A stretch of 64,000 nt of DNA, from the NCBI RefSeq assembly GCF_014640435.1, contig NZ_BMGY01000008.1, forward strand, positions 62,001-126,000, read 5' to 3'. Below, piece by piece: positions 1-7,504 of the stretch (the stretch's first letter is position 1; the number at the start of each line of letters is the position of its first letter). The notes below the pieces were generated by a model. That model saw only the letters and a program-made list of their open reading frames with translations. It did no database searches and was not told where the DNA came from. The DNA is from Hymenobacter frigidus. GTDB lineage: Bacteria > Bacteroidota > Bacteroidia > Cytophagales > Hymenobacteraceae. Both the position numbers and the translations under genes were made by a program.

Positions 1-1
1 G

Positions 2-952
2 ACGGGGGTTACGGTAGCGGCGTGTTTTCTGCTGGTCTATCTGTCGTTTGAAGCCCTGATATTTCGGGAAATCAACGGCATCTACGCTGGCCTGGAGCAT
101 ATCAAGCGCAAGGAGTTCAAGCGCCTGAGCAACAAGTTTTTATTCCGACCCGAGCCGGTGAAGCGCGTGCGCGATGAAATCCTGCTCATGGCCGAGCGCC
201 GCCAGCAGGAGCTCGACGAGCTGGTGCGCCTGCAGGCCCTGCGGCGCGAGTTTCTGGCCGATGTTTCGCACGAGCTGAAAACGCCCCTCTTTGCCGCGCA
301 GGGCTTCGTACACACCATTCTGGACGACGAGGATGACGATATTGACCTGGCCACCCGGCGCAAATTCCTAAGCAAAGCGGCTACTAGCCTCGACACCCTT
401 GATGCCCTGGTGCAGGACTTGGTGACCATCGCGCAGCTCGAAAAAGGCGTGATGCGCATGCGCCGCCAGCGCTTCGACCTGACTACGCTGGTCCGCGAAA
501 TTTTCGTGCTGCTGGAGCAGCAAGCGGCCCGCCGGGGCACGCACCTGGAGCTGTTCCCACCCAACCTGCCCGAAACCGGCCTGCTGGTTGTGGCCGACCG
601 CAACCGCATTCGCCAGGTGCTGGTCAATTTGATTGACAATGCCATCAAGTATGGCCGCGATGGGGGGCGCGTGGTGGTGTCGCTGGTGGAAGGCGGCCGC
701 TCGGTGCGCATTGCCGTGCGCGACGATGGAGCCGGCATTGCCCCTGAGCATCAGAATCGCATTTTTGAGCGGTTCTACCGCATCGATAAAAGCCGTTCGC
801 GCGAGTCGGGTGGCTCAGGCCTGGGGCTCGCCATCAGCAAGCATATCGTGGAAGCACACAAGTCCAGCATCCGGGTAAAAAGTACTGTGGGCGAAGGCAC
901 CACGCTGGAATTTAAACTAAACAAGCCCAAGAGCGGGGTTCTGGACCAGTAA
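2..952 (+). CDS. Sensor histidine kinase, C-terminal part (start lies upstream of window)
   Basis: The frame is open from the first bases, so the gene begins before the window; about 316 residues are visible. They start with a membrane helix (VAACFLLVYLSFEALIF), then a linker of about 50 residues, a HisKA box with the phospho-acceptor His in VSHELKTP, and an HATPase_c domain with N box (NLIDNAIKYG), G1 (DDGAGI), F (IFERFYR) and G2 (GSGLGLAI) boxes. All catalytic boxes are intact, so this is a functional PhoR-like membrane sensor kinase that autophosphorylates and passes phosphate to a response regulator. An internal GTG at 158 would remove the helix and is not a credible start. The signal sensed and the partner regulator cannot be read from this window. 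Confidence 0.93.
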   Translation, partial: TGVTVAACFLLVYLSFEALIFREINGIYAGLEHIKRKEFKRLSNKFLFRPEPVKRVRDEILLMAERRQQELDELVRLQALRREFLADVSHELKTPLFAAQGFVHTILDDEDDDIDLATRRKFLSKAATSLDTLDALVQDLVTIAQLEKGVMRMRRQRFDLTTLVREIFVLLEQQAARRGTHLELFPPNLPETGLLVVADRNRIRQVLVNLIDNAIKYGRDGGRVVVSLVEGGRSVRIAVRDDGAGIAPEHQNRIFERFYRIDKSRSRESGGSGLGLAISKHIVEAHKSSIRVKSTVGEGTTLEFKLNKPKSGVLDQ

Positions 953-976
953 AGAACGGCCTTGCGGAGCCGGCCG

Positions 977-984
977 TACCTTTG
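977..984 (+). promoter_or_regulatory. Bacteroidota -7 promoter element (TACCTTTG) of the RluA-type gene
   Basis: TACCTTTG matches the Bacteroidota -7 consensus TAnnTTTG exactly. It ends only 9 bases before the ATG at 994, so the transcript should have almost no leader. No clear -33 TTG at the usual distance. Confidence 0.6.
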
Positions 985-993
985 GGGCATCCT

Positions 994-1707
994 ATGAAGC
1001 TCCCTAATTTTTCCGACCTCGTTATTTTCGAAAACGACGACTACCTCGTCGTCAATAAGCCCCCGTTTCTGGCCACGCTCGACGAGCGGGTGGGCGGGGC
1101 TCCCAACATGCTGCGCTTGGCCCGCCAACACTACGACGATATCCAGGCGGCCCACCGCATCGACCGGGAAACCAGCGGCGCGCTAGCCTTCGCCAAAAAC
1201 CCCGAAGCCTACCGCCACCTCGCCATGCAGTTTGAGAACCGCGAGGTGAAAAAGCAGTACCACGCCGTGGTGTGGGGCACCCCGCAACTCAACCACCAGC
1301 TGGTGGACCGCAGCATCGAAAGCACCACCCGGGGCAAGGCGCGCCTGGCCTACAAAGGCAAAGCGGCCGAAACGTACTTCACCACGCTCGAAACCTTCAC
1401 GCGCCACGCCCTCATCCAGTGCGAGCCCATCACGGGGCGCATGCACCAGATTCGGCTGCACCTGATGTACCTGCAAGCCCCGATTGTGGGCGACAAAGAC
1501 TACGGCGGGGAAGATTTTTTCCTGTCGTCGCTCAAGAAAAAATTCAACATGAAAGCCGGCGAAGAAGAGCAGCCCTTCATCAAGCGCTTCGCCCTGCATG
1601 CGTTGCGCCTGCAATTCACCGGGTTGCAAGGCGAGGAAATCAGCGTGGAAGCCCCTTACCCGAAGGATTTCCGGGTGCTGGTGGAAGCCTTGCGGCAGAA
1701 CCAGTAG
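994..1707 (+). CDS. RluA-family pseudouridine synthase
   Basis: A 237-residue RNA pseudouridine synthase that isomerises specific uridines in rRNA or tRNA. The catalytic motif HRIDRETSG is present with the nucleophilic Asp at residue 57, followed by the family's GRMHQIRLHL and GDKDYGG segments. There is no N-terminal S4 domain, so it is the short single-domain type; the exact target uridine cannot be assigned. I chose the ATG at 994 rather than the TTG at 982, because the TTG lies inside the -7 promoter element. It is 41 bases downstream of the histidine kinase but has its own promoter, so it is probably not co-transcribed. Confidence 0.9.
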   Translation: MKLPNFSDLVIFENDDYLVVNKPPFLATLDERVGGAPNMLRLARQHYDDIQAAHRIDRETSGALAFAKNPEAYRHLAMQFENREVKKQYHAVVWGTPQLNHQLVDRSIESTTRGKARLAYKGKAAETYFTTLETFTRHALIQCEPITGRMHQIRLHLMYLQAPIVGDKDYGGEDFFLSSLKKKFNMKAGEEEQPFIKRFALHALRLQFTGLQGEEISVEAPYPKDFRVLVEALRQNQ

Positions 1708-1714
1708 CCCGCCC

Positions 1715-2995
1715 CTACTTCACCCGCTCAAACACCACGATGCGCGTCGTGTCCCGGTCGGGGCGGCTCGGGTTGCGGGGCAGGGCCGTTTGGTAACGCT
1801 CGCGGAAGCGGGCATCAGTCCGCAGCTGGGCCAGGTCCAGACGCGACTCTATGCGGGCAAACCAGTCGTCCCACACTAGCAGCGTGCCAATGGGCAGCTG
1901 GTTCGGTTGCGGGGCCCAGCCGGCCGCTGAGGCTGGGTGAGCAGCGTAATCGAACGGGTCATTGTCCGTGGCCATTGCCACGTAGGGAAACTCGTACGCT
2001 ATGGGCCGCGTGCCCAGGTCTTAGTGCTGACGCATCCAGGCGGCCGCAGTGTCGGCTACTACCTGGTCGGGTGGCCGCACAAAATCGCGCTGCCAGCGAA
2101 AGGCATTGCGCGCCCCCGTGAACAGGAAGGCCACCACCGCTACCGTGGCCCCGATGCTAATGCGCCGCCGGGCCTCAGTTGAACGGCCCAGTTCCATCAA
2201 CCAAGCTAACCCATTGACGGCGACCACGGCAAACAGCGGTGCTGTTACATCCAGCACCCGCGTCAGGCCGAAGGAATTGAATAACCCTCTGGCCCAGAAA
2301 ATGGTGTGAGCCAGCACGAATACGGTGATACTGCCATATACCAGCAGCAGTTCGGCGCTAAATAGCGGCTCCTGGCGGCGGGCAGGGCGCAGGCAGTCGC
2401 GCAGCATGCGCCCCCCGCCCAGCGCGGCCAGCAGCGTGAGCACCCAGCCCAGCATGCCGGGTAGGCTAATCAGAAAATGATTCCAATTGCCGTGCCCGTA
2501 CACCGACACCGTGGCGTAGGGATTACGCGCAAATACCCAGCCCGGCTCGCCCAGCGCCACCGCGCCTACCAGCACCAGCCCAAATAGGGGCTCCGTCAGG
2601 CCCGAGAACTGAATGAGGAAGTAATCGGGCATGGCGTAGGCAAACAGGATGGTCAGCTCCGGCGCGGGCAGCCGCAGGCTGCGCGCCACCACGTAGGCGC
2701 ACCACGCTGAAGTGGCCACCACCGCGCATTGAAAGAGCTTCATGCCCATAAACCCGGCCTGCGCCGGCCCGGCCGCCAGCAGCGTAAACAGCGGCTTGGC
2801 CCACGATTCCAGCAAGTTGAGCGGGTGCTCAAAGGCGTATCGCGCAAATAAGTAGTGCTTGATGCTATCGCCCGAGTCGTAAGTGCCCCGCGTGATGAAG
2901 GCCATCAGCACGGATATGCCCAGCAAAGCGGCAAGTAGCAGCCGGGCACGGCGGTCAGAAGCAATAGAATCCTCTTCGGCAGCAAACGCATTCAT
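1715..2995 (-). pseudogene. Multi-span membrane protein gene interrupted by an in-frame TAA
   Basis: A hydrophobic protein with about eight membrane spans, resembling Bacteroidota glycosyltransferase-like membrane proteins of unknown function (segments such as DSGDSIKHYLFARYAFEHPL and NPYATVSVYGHGNWNHF). The first part runs from the ATG at 2995 to a TAA at 2021-2023. The same frame then continues with no indel for about 100 more codons (DLGTRPIAYEFPYVAMATDN ... VVFERVK) to a stop at 1715. The in-frame continuation reads as the natural C-terminus, so one substitution created the stop. The segment around residue 150 passes abruptly from LVGAVALG to VFARNPYA; from memory of this family a block of 60-odd residues normally lies there, so an internal deletion is also possible. 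Inactive gene, truncated gene, or sequence error are all open. Confidence 0.65.
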
Positions 2996-3114
2996 AAGCA
3001 ACAGCAAAGCTCAAAAGTACGTCTATGGGCTCCTAACTGCCTATTCGGCCCTTAGCCGGTTGTACGCTTAGTTGATAGTGGCGCTAGTCTTTCAGAAAAA
3101 CTACTCCACCACGC

Positions 3115-3145
3115 TTGGCTATTTCCCCATAAATCAGTACCTTTG
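3115..3145 (+). promoter_or_regulatory. Promoter of the rplM ribosomal operon
   Basis: TTGG at 3115-3118 and TACCTTTG at 3138-3145, separated by 19 bases, form a complete Bacteroidota -33/-7 promoter. It leaves a leader of about 65-70 bases before rplM. Confidence 0.75.
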
Positions 3146-3158
3146 TGTCCGTTTTTCC

Positions 3159-3177
3159 CGGAGCCTTAACTGCTCCG
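3159..3177 (+). promoter_or_regulatory. Small hairpin in the rplM leader
   Basis: CGGAGC (3159-3164) pairs with GCTCCG (3172-3177) across a 7-base loop in the 5' leader of the ribosomal transcript. Ribosomal operons are often autoregulated through leader structures, but no conservation evidence is available here, so a regulatory role is only a possibility. Confidence 0.3.
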
Positions 3178-3217
3178 TACTCTTATTCAATAGTTTAGCA
3201 TACCTTTTTTTCGACTC

Positions 3218-3670
3218 ATGGACCACCTGAGCTTCAAGACGACCCACGTCAGTAAGGCCAACGCCCAGAAGAGCTGGGTTATCGTAGACGCCAGCGTAGC
3301 CCCGCTGGGCCGCGTTTGCTCGCAGATTGCCAACATTCTGCGCGGCAAGCACAAGCCTTCGTTTACGCCCAACGCCGACTGCGGTGACAACGTCATCGTC
3401 CTCAACGCCGACAACCTGCGCGTGACGGGCAAAAAAATGACCGAGAAGGTCTACATCACCCACTCGGGTTACCCCGGCGGCCAGAAGCGTCGTACCGTGC
3501 GTGAGCAAATGAACCGTGATTCGCGCCGCGTAATCGAGCACGCCGTAAAAGGCATGCTGCAGGGCAACAAGCTGGGCTCGGCTCAGTACCGCAACCTGTA
3601 CGTATACGCTGGTATGGAGCACCCGCACGAGGCGCAGCAGCCCGTAGCTATCGAACTCAAAAACCTGTAA
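3218..3670 (+). CDS. rplM: 50S ribosomal protein L13
   Basis: 150 residues, the usual L13 length. The protein carries the family signatures WVIVDASVAPLGRVCSQIA near the N-terminus, KHKPSFTPNADCGDNVIVLN, and YITHSGYPGG. L13 is an early-assembly protein of the large subunit. The gene leads the operon rplM-rpsI-rpsB and is preceded by a full -33/-7 promoter and a short structured leader. rpsI follows after 34 bases, the conserved bacterial L13-S9 pairing. Confidence 0.98.
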   Translation: MDHLSFKTTHVSKANAQKSWVIVDASVAPLGRVCSQIANILRGKHKPSFTPNADCGDNVIVLNADNLRVTGKKMTEKVYITHSGYPGGQKRRTVREQMNRDSRRVIEHAVKGMLQGNKLGSAQYRNLYVYAGMEHPHEAQQPVAIELKNL

Positions 3671-3704
3671 GCCACGACGGCCTACGTTCTTTAATTTTCA
3701 CTAA

Positions 3705-4091
3705 ATGGCAATTACCAACACCTCTGGTAGAAGAAAAACCTCGGTGGCCCGCATTTACATGCAGGCCGGGCAAGGGATTATCACTATCAATGACCGGGAC
3801 ATGAAGACGTATTTCAGCAACGAGTTGCTGGAAAACGTAGTGAATCAACCCCTGGCAATCCTCGAGCAAGTCGGCCAGTACGACATCAAGGTGAACGTGA
3901 AAGGCGGTGGCATTTCGGCTCAGGCCAATGCTATTCGCTTGGCTATCACCAAGGCGCTGGTGAGCAACAACGAGGAGACTCGTCCTGCTCTCAAGAAGGA
4001 AGGCTTCCTGACCCGCGACCCGCGGATGGTGGAACGCAAGAAATTCGGCAAGCGCAAGGCTCGTCGCTCGTTCCAGTTCTCGAAACGCTAA
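3705..4091 (+). CDS. rpsI: 30S ribosomal protein S9
   Basis: 128 residues with the S9 signatures: GRRKTSVARIYMQAG near the start, KGGGISAQANAIRLAITKAL in the middle, and the basic tail ending KARRSFQFSKR, whose terminal Arg reaches the P-site tRNA anticodon in known ribosomes. It sits 34 bases behind rplM and 18 bases ahead of rpsB, clearly one transcription unit. Start is the ATG at 3705; no Shine-Dalgarno sequence is visible, as is usual in this phylum. Confidence 0.98.
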   Translation: MAITNTSGRRKTSVARIYMQAGQGIITINDRDMKTYFSNELLENVVNQPLAILEQVGQYDIKVNVKGGGISAQANAIRLAITKALVSNNEETRPALKKEGFLTRDPRMVERKKFGKRKARRSFQFSKR

Positions 4092-4095
4092 AACC

Positions 4096-4101
4096 AGGAG
4101 G
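4096..4101 (+). promoter_or_regulatory. Strong Shine-Dalgarno sequence (AGGAGG) before rpsB
   Basis: A perfect AGGAGG lies 8 bases before the rpsB ATG. Bacteroidota genes in general, and nearly all genes in this window, lack such sites, so this one stands out and fixes the rpsB start. Confidence 0.8.
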
Positions 4102-4109
4102 ATTTTATC

Positions 4110-4877
4110 ATGGCTCAGACGACTTATAAAGACCTGCTCGACGCAGGTGCCCATTTCGGTCACCTCACCCGCAAGTGGGACCCCAAAATGGCGCCGTACA
4201 TCTTCATGGAGAAGAACGGCATCCACATCATTGACCTCAATAAAACGCTGGTTTCGCTCGACTACGCCGCTACCGCCATTCGCAACATTGCGAAAAGCGG
4301 CCGCAAGGTGATGTTCGTTGCTACCAAGAAGCAGGCGCAGGAGATTGTCACCACCGAAGCCGAGCGGTTGAAAATGCCTTTCGTCACCGACCGGTGGCTG
4401 GGTGGCATGCTCACCAACTTCGCCACGGTGCGCAAGTCGCTGAAGAAAATGGCTACCATCGACAAGATGGTGAAAGAGAACACGGCCTACGCCGCTCTCG
4501 CCAAACGGGAGAAGCTGATGATGTCGCGTGAGCGCGCCAAGCTGGACCGCGTTCTCGGTGGTATCGCCGACCTCGGCCGTCTGCCCGCTGCCCTGTTTGT
4601 AGTAGACGTGAAGCGCGAGCACATCGCCGTGAAAGAAGCCCACAAATTGGGTATTCCGGTGTTTGCTATGTGCGACACGAACTCGAACCCCGAGTTGGTG
4701 CAGTTCCCGATTCCTGCCAACGACGATGCCTCGAAGTCGATTCAGCTCATCGTGAGCGTAATCGGTAAGGCCATCGAAGACGGCTTGTCGGAGCGCAAAG
4801 TTGACAAAGAAGACGCCGAGCGCAAGGAAGCCGACGACGCTGCCATTGCTGAAAAAACGGCTGCTGACGAAGAATAA
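4110..4877 (+). CDS. rpsB: 30S ribosomal protein S2
   Basis: 255 residues. S2 signatures are plain: LLDAGAHFGHLTRKWDPKM at the N-terminus, the TDRWLGGMLTNFATV segment, and VDVKREHIAVKEAHKLGIPV with the following DTNSNPELV. The C-terminal 30 residues are a charged Glu/Asp/Lys tail typical of Bacteroidota S2. Third gene of the ribosomal operon; a strong intrinsic terminator follows at 4899, so the downstream tsf may need its own promoter or readthrough. Translation starts behind an unusually strong AGGAGG. Confidence 0.98.
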   Translation: MAQTTYKDLLDAGAHFGHLTRKWDPKMAPYIFMEKNGIHIIDLNKTLVSLDYAATAIRNIAKSGRKVMFVATKKQAQEIVTTEAERLKMPFVTDRWLGGMLTNFATVRKSLKKMATIDKMVKENTAYAALAKREKLMMSRERAKLDRVLGGIADLGRLPAALFVVDVKREHIAVKEAHKLGIPVFAMCDTNSNPELVQFPIPANDDASKSIQLIVSVIGKAIEDGLSERKVDKEDAERKEADDAAIAEKTAADEE

Positions 4878-4898
4878 TCTCTTCCTCGCTCTTTGAAA

Positions 4899-4945
4899 AA
4901 AGGGAACCTTCGAGTAGCTAGGCTCCGGAGGTTCCCTTTTTCTTT
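4899..4945 (+). terminator. Intrinsic terminator after rpsB
   Basis: AAAGGGAACCT pairs with AGGTTCCCTTT around a 16-20 base loop and is followed by a T-rich run. It separates rpsB from tsf. Confidence 0.85.
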
Positions 4946-4946
4946 T

Positions 4947-5024
4947 GTAGCGCGGGCTTTCAGTCCGCGACCCTTCTAAAACATCAACCATTCACTTAAT
5001 TCGCGGACCAAAAGTCCGCGCTAC
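4947..5024. repeat. Inverted repeat of the GTAGCGCGGACTTT family in the tsf leader
   Basis: Arm 4947-4969 (GTAGCGCGGGCTTTCAGTCC, then GCG) is the reverse complement of arm 5002-5024 with three mismatches in 23 bases, and each arm is itself a small palindrome. A decayed relative lies at 8520-8608. The element ends 5 bases before the tsf ATG, so it forms the 5' leader of tsf. Confidence 0.75.
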
Positions 5025-5029
5025 TTCCA

Positions 5030-5866
5030 ATGGCCACTATCACCGCCGCAGACGTAAACAAGCTCCGCACCATGACCGGCGCGGGCATGATGGATTGCAA
5101 AAAAGCCCTGGTGGAAGCCGACGGCGACTTCGAAGCCGCTCGCGACATTCTCCGCAAGCACGGCCAGAAAATCGCGGACAAGCGTGCCGAGAACGAAACC
5201 TCGGAAGGCCTCGTGCTGGTGAGCGTGAGCGAAGACGGCACCAAAGGCAAATTGGTAGCCTTGGCTTGCGAAACCGAATCGGTAGCCAAAGTGGCCAACT
5301 TCCGCGAGCTGGCCCAGCAAATCCTAGACACGGCTGTGCGCATCGACGCCGGCACGAAAGAAGATATCCTTGCCGCTACGGCTGCTGATGGCCTGAGCAT
5401 TCAGGAGCACGTGACCGACCTGATGGGTAAAATCGGCGAGAAGCTGGAAGTGACTTACGCTACGCTGACCGCCGAGAAAGTCGCTTCTTACGTGCACTCC
5501 GACAATAAGAAGGCTGTACTCGTGGGCCTGAAGAACGTTGGTTCGGCTGACGCTGCTGCCGTGGGCCGCGACGTGGCCATGCAAATTGTAGCCATGAAGC
5601 CCATTGCCGTTGATAAAGACGGTGTGGATGCGACCATTGCTGAGCGCGAAATTGAAGTGGGCAAAGAGCAGGCCCGCGCCGAAGGCAAGCCCGAAGCTAT
5701 GCTGGAGAAAATTGCCCTCGGCAAACTCAACAAGTTCTACAAGGACAACACCTTGCTGAACCAGGAATTCGTGAAAGATAACTCGATGACTATCGCCCAG
5801 CTGCTCGACAGCAAGTCGAAAGGCATGACGGTTTCGGACTTCAAGCGTGTGGCTATCGGCGCTTAA
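5030..5866 (+). CDS. tsf: Translation elongation factor Ts
   Basis: 278 residues, normal for bacterial EF-Ts. The N-terminal UBA-like domain contains RTMTGAGMMDCKKALVEADG, and the core dimerisation domain follows with the hallmark LACETESVAKVANF. EF-Ts recharges EF-Tu by exchanging GDP for GTP in the cytoplasm. Linkage rpsB-tsf is conserved across bacteria, but here a terminator and a palindromic repeat lie between the two genes, so tsf expression may be set separately. The C-terminus ends KRVAIGA; a terminator follows at 5889. Confidence 0.98.
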   Translation: MATITAADVNKLRTMTGAGMMDCKKALVEADGDFEAARDILRKHGQKIADKRAENETSEGLVLVSVSEDGTKGKLVALACETESVAKVANFRELAQQILDTAVRIDAGTKEDILAATAADGLSIQEHVTDLMGKIGEKLEVTYATLTAEKVASYVHSDNKKAVLVGLKNVGSADAAAVGRDVAMQIVAMKPIAVDKDGVDATIAEREIEVGKEQARAEGKPEAMLEKIALGKLNKFYKDNTLLNQEFVKDNSMTIAQLLDSKSKGMTVSDFKRVAIGA

Positions 5867-5888
5867 TTGCGGCTTTTAGCTTGAACTG

Positions 5889-5926
5889 AAAAGGCCCGTT
5901 AGCATTGAGCTAGCGGGTCTTTTTTA
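5889..5926. terminator. Terminator between convergent tsf and the small 5924-6184 gene
   Basis: AAGGCCCGTTAGC pairs with GCTAGCGGGTCTT (two G-T type mismatches) around a 5-base loop and is followed by a T run on the + strand. It overlaps the stop codon of the minus-strand gene and may serve both. Confidence 0.8.
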
Positions 5927-6184
5927 TGATAATGGAGTAAATATTCTGCCCCAGTATTCGTCTTGAAATTGAATCAGGTTTTCCACGGCTGCCAACGGTA
6001 CTGTATAATCTGACCAGCTGCTAAACTCTATCTTTTTCGCCTCATCATTTCTAAAGATTTCCATCACTATCTGTCCTCCCAGATTATCATTCATAACCCA
6101 TAGCTCACAGCCCGCTCCGTCCCTTTCCCCGGTGCCAGTCATTGAGCAGATTTCAAATTCGATTCCATCCACTGTAAAAAGCAT
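5924..6184 (-). CDS. Hypothetical protein of 86 residues
   Basis: I do not recognise a family. The protein is acidic and compact (MLFTVDGIEFEICSMTGTGE at the start, LIQFQDEYWGRIFTPLS at the end) with alternating hydrophobic residues suggesting mixed beta structure, no signal peptide and no membrane span. The coding sequence is visibly AT-richer than its neighbours and uses A/T-ending codons, which suggests recent acquisition. The ATG at 6184 is preferred over the TTG at 6190. It converges on tsf and shares its terminator. Similar small solitary proteins are sometimes immunity proteins, but nothing here proves that. Confidence 0.6.
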   Translation of the reverse strand: MLFTVDGIEFEICSMTGTGERDGAGCELWVMNDNLGGQIVMEIFRNDEAKKIEFSSWSDYTVPLAAVENLIQFQDEYWGRIFTPLS

Positions 6185-6314
6185 CTGCAAAAATTGTTAA
6201 GTGCCAAGCCACTAACTTTTAGCTAATAGCTGTAAGCTTTTGTTCTCATAGCCAATTGATTACGCCGGTCTCATTGTTCGTTTAATTAGGGCTTAGCACT
6301 TAGAGGTGAATTTT

Positions 6315-7370
6315 CTACCTTCTACCTAGTTGCCACGCCCGCACCCGCGCCTTGGCATTCTCGCGGATGTTCATGTAGAACAGGCTGTAATCAGCGATAT
6401 GAAAGGAGTGGCGCAGCTCGGGGCGGCCGGGGAGCAGGAAGCGGGGGTAGCCGCCGGGCTTGGGCGGGGTTATCCAGAGGAGGCCCTGATGAATTTTGGC
6501 GTCGGTGACTTGCGGGTCGATGCGCTTGAAATCCATGCTCACGCCACCGCGGTTGAGAGTGGCGGGGGCGGTTAGCGTGTCGAGCGTCCAGGTGAGAGGA
6601 TTGGTGACGGCGAAGGGATGGAAGGGCGGAAAGTCATTGCCGGTAGCCACGGAGTTGTAGGCGACAAAGCAGCCGGTGGCGAGTGAATCGGCGCAGGGGC
6701 GGATGGTTTGGTACTCGTTGGGCTTCACCTTAAAGCCGATGAGGTAAGCGGCCACCAGCCGACGGCGCAATTTGGGGTCGCGGTCGAAGAAATCGTGGAG
6801 CAGGCGGGTAGCGTGAGCAGTGCCCTGGCTGTGGCCGGCGATAATGATGGGGCGGCCTTGATTATAGTGGACGAGGTAATACCGAAAAGCGGCTTTTAAG
6901 TCGACGTAGGCGAGGTCGAGCGCAGCCTGGCCGCTTGGAGTTTGCTCATCGAAGAAGGAATAGAGTGTGGCTTGGCGGTAGCGCGGGGCATAGATGCGGC
7001 CAGCTGCATTGAAAACGCTGGCTTGATGTCGGATGGTGCTTTTGTCGGTGAAGCGGTTGAGCTTGTCCTCGCTCAGGTCCGCGTTCCAGGAGGCGGGACG
7101 GTAGTAAGTGGTGGGGTGAATGAAAAAAACGTCGGCTTTGGCAGTGGCTTGCTCGTCGCGCAGGCCCGATTCGTAGGGCACGGCATCGGCCGAGTCGCGG
7201 CGGGTTGGCAGAGCGGCCCAGCAGCTATCGAGGGCGTAGTTGGGGCCGGTGGCGGGGGCGTAGGCAGCGAAAGCGCGGCGCGGCTTGAGCAGGCTGAGAC
7301 AGGAGCTGAAGGGCAGCAGAATCAGTAGCAGCAGCAGGAGATACAGGTAGCGTAACGGGGATTGTAGCAC
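6315..7370 (-). CDS. DUF3089 alpha/beta-hydrolase-like lipoprotein
   Basis: 351 residues from a GTG start. A long hydrophobic signal (YLYLLLLLLILLPFSSC) ends in a lipobox-like Cys, so the protein is probably an exported lipoprotein. The mature part matches DUF3089: DVFFIHPTTYY near residue 80 and the nucleophile elbow IIAGHSQGTAHATRLL around residue 185, giving a Ser nucleophile in GHSQG. A lipase or esterase activity is expected from the fold; the substrate is unknown. It stands alone on the minus strand with a perfect inverted-repeat element just upstream at 7424-7495. Confidence 0.85.
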   Translation of the reverse strand: MLQSPLRYLYLLLLLLILLPFSSCLSLLKPRRAFAAYAPATGPNYALDSCWAALPTRRDSADAVPYESGLRDEQATAKADVFFIHPTTYYRPASWNADLSEDKLNRFTDKSTIRHQASVFNAAGRIYAPRYRQATLYSFFDEQTPSGQAALDLAYVDLKAAFRYYLVHYNQGRPIIIAGHSQGTAHATRLLHDFFDRDPKLRRRLVAAYLIGFKVKPNEYQTIRPCADSLATGCFVAYNSVATGNDFPPFHPFAVTNPLTWTLDTLTAPATLNRGGVSMDFKRIDPQVTDAKIHQGLLWITPPKPGGYPRFLLPGRPELRHSFHIADYSLFYMNIRENAKARVRAWQLGRR

Positions 7371-7423
7371 GGGTATAAGTATTGAGCTTGTTCCTTAATA
7401 AAAAATACCGAGAACAATTGGCG

Positions 7424-7495
7424 GTCATGCTGAGCTTGTCGAAGCATCTCTCCCGAACGATGCGGGAGAGATGCTTCGACAAGCTCAGCATGACG
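7424..7495. repeat. Palindromic intergenic repeat R1 (perfect 32 bp arms)
   Basis: Arms 7424-7455 and 7464-7495 are perfect reverse complements starting GTCATGCTGAGCTTGTCGAA and separated by 8 bases. First of ten copies of the GTCATGCTGAG family in the window. It sits between two tandem minus-strand genes. Confidence 0.9.
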
Positions 7496-7504
7496 TTCTA
7501 TTGA

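Noticed and set aside
158-952. Start of the histidine kinase at the GTG at 158
   Set aside because: The frame is open to the window edge and contains a membrane helix and linker upstream of 158, so the true start lies outside the window.
3657-4991. Long minus-strand open frame (444 codons) over rpsI and rpsB
   Set aside because: It is antisense to two certain ribosomal genes in a GC-rich genome and its sequence has no family signature; it is a codon-bias shadow.
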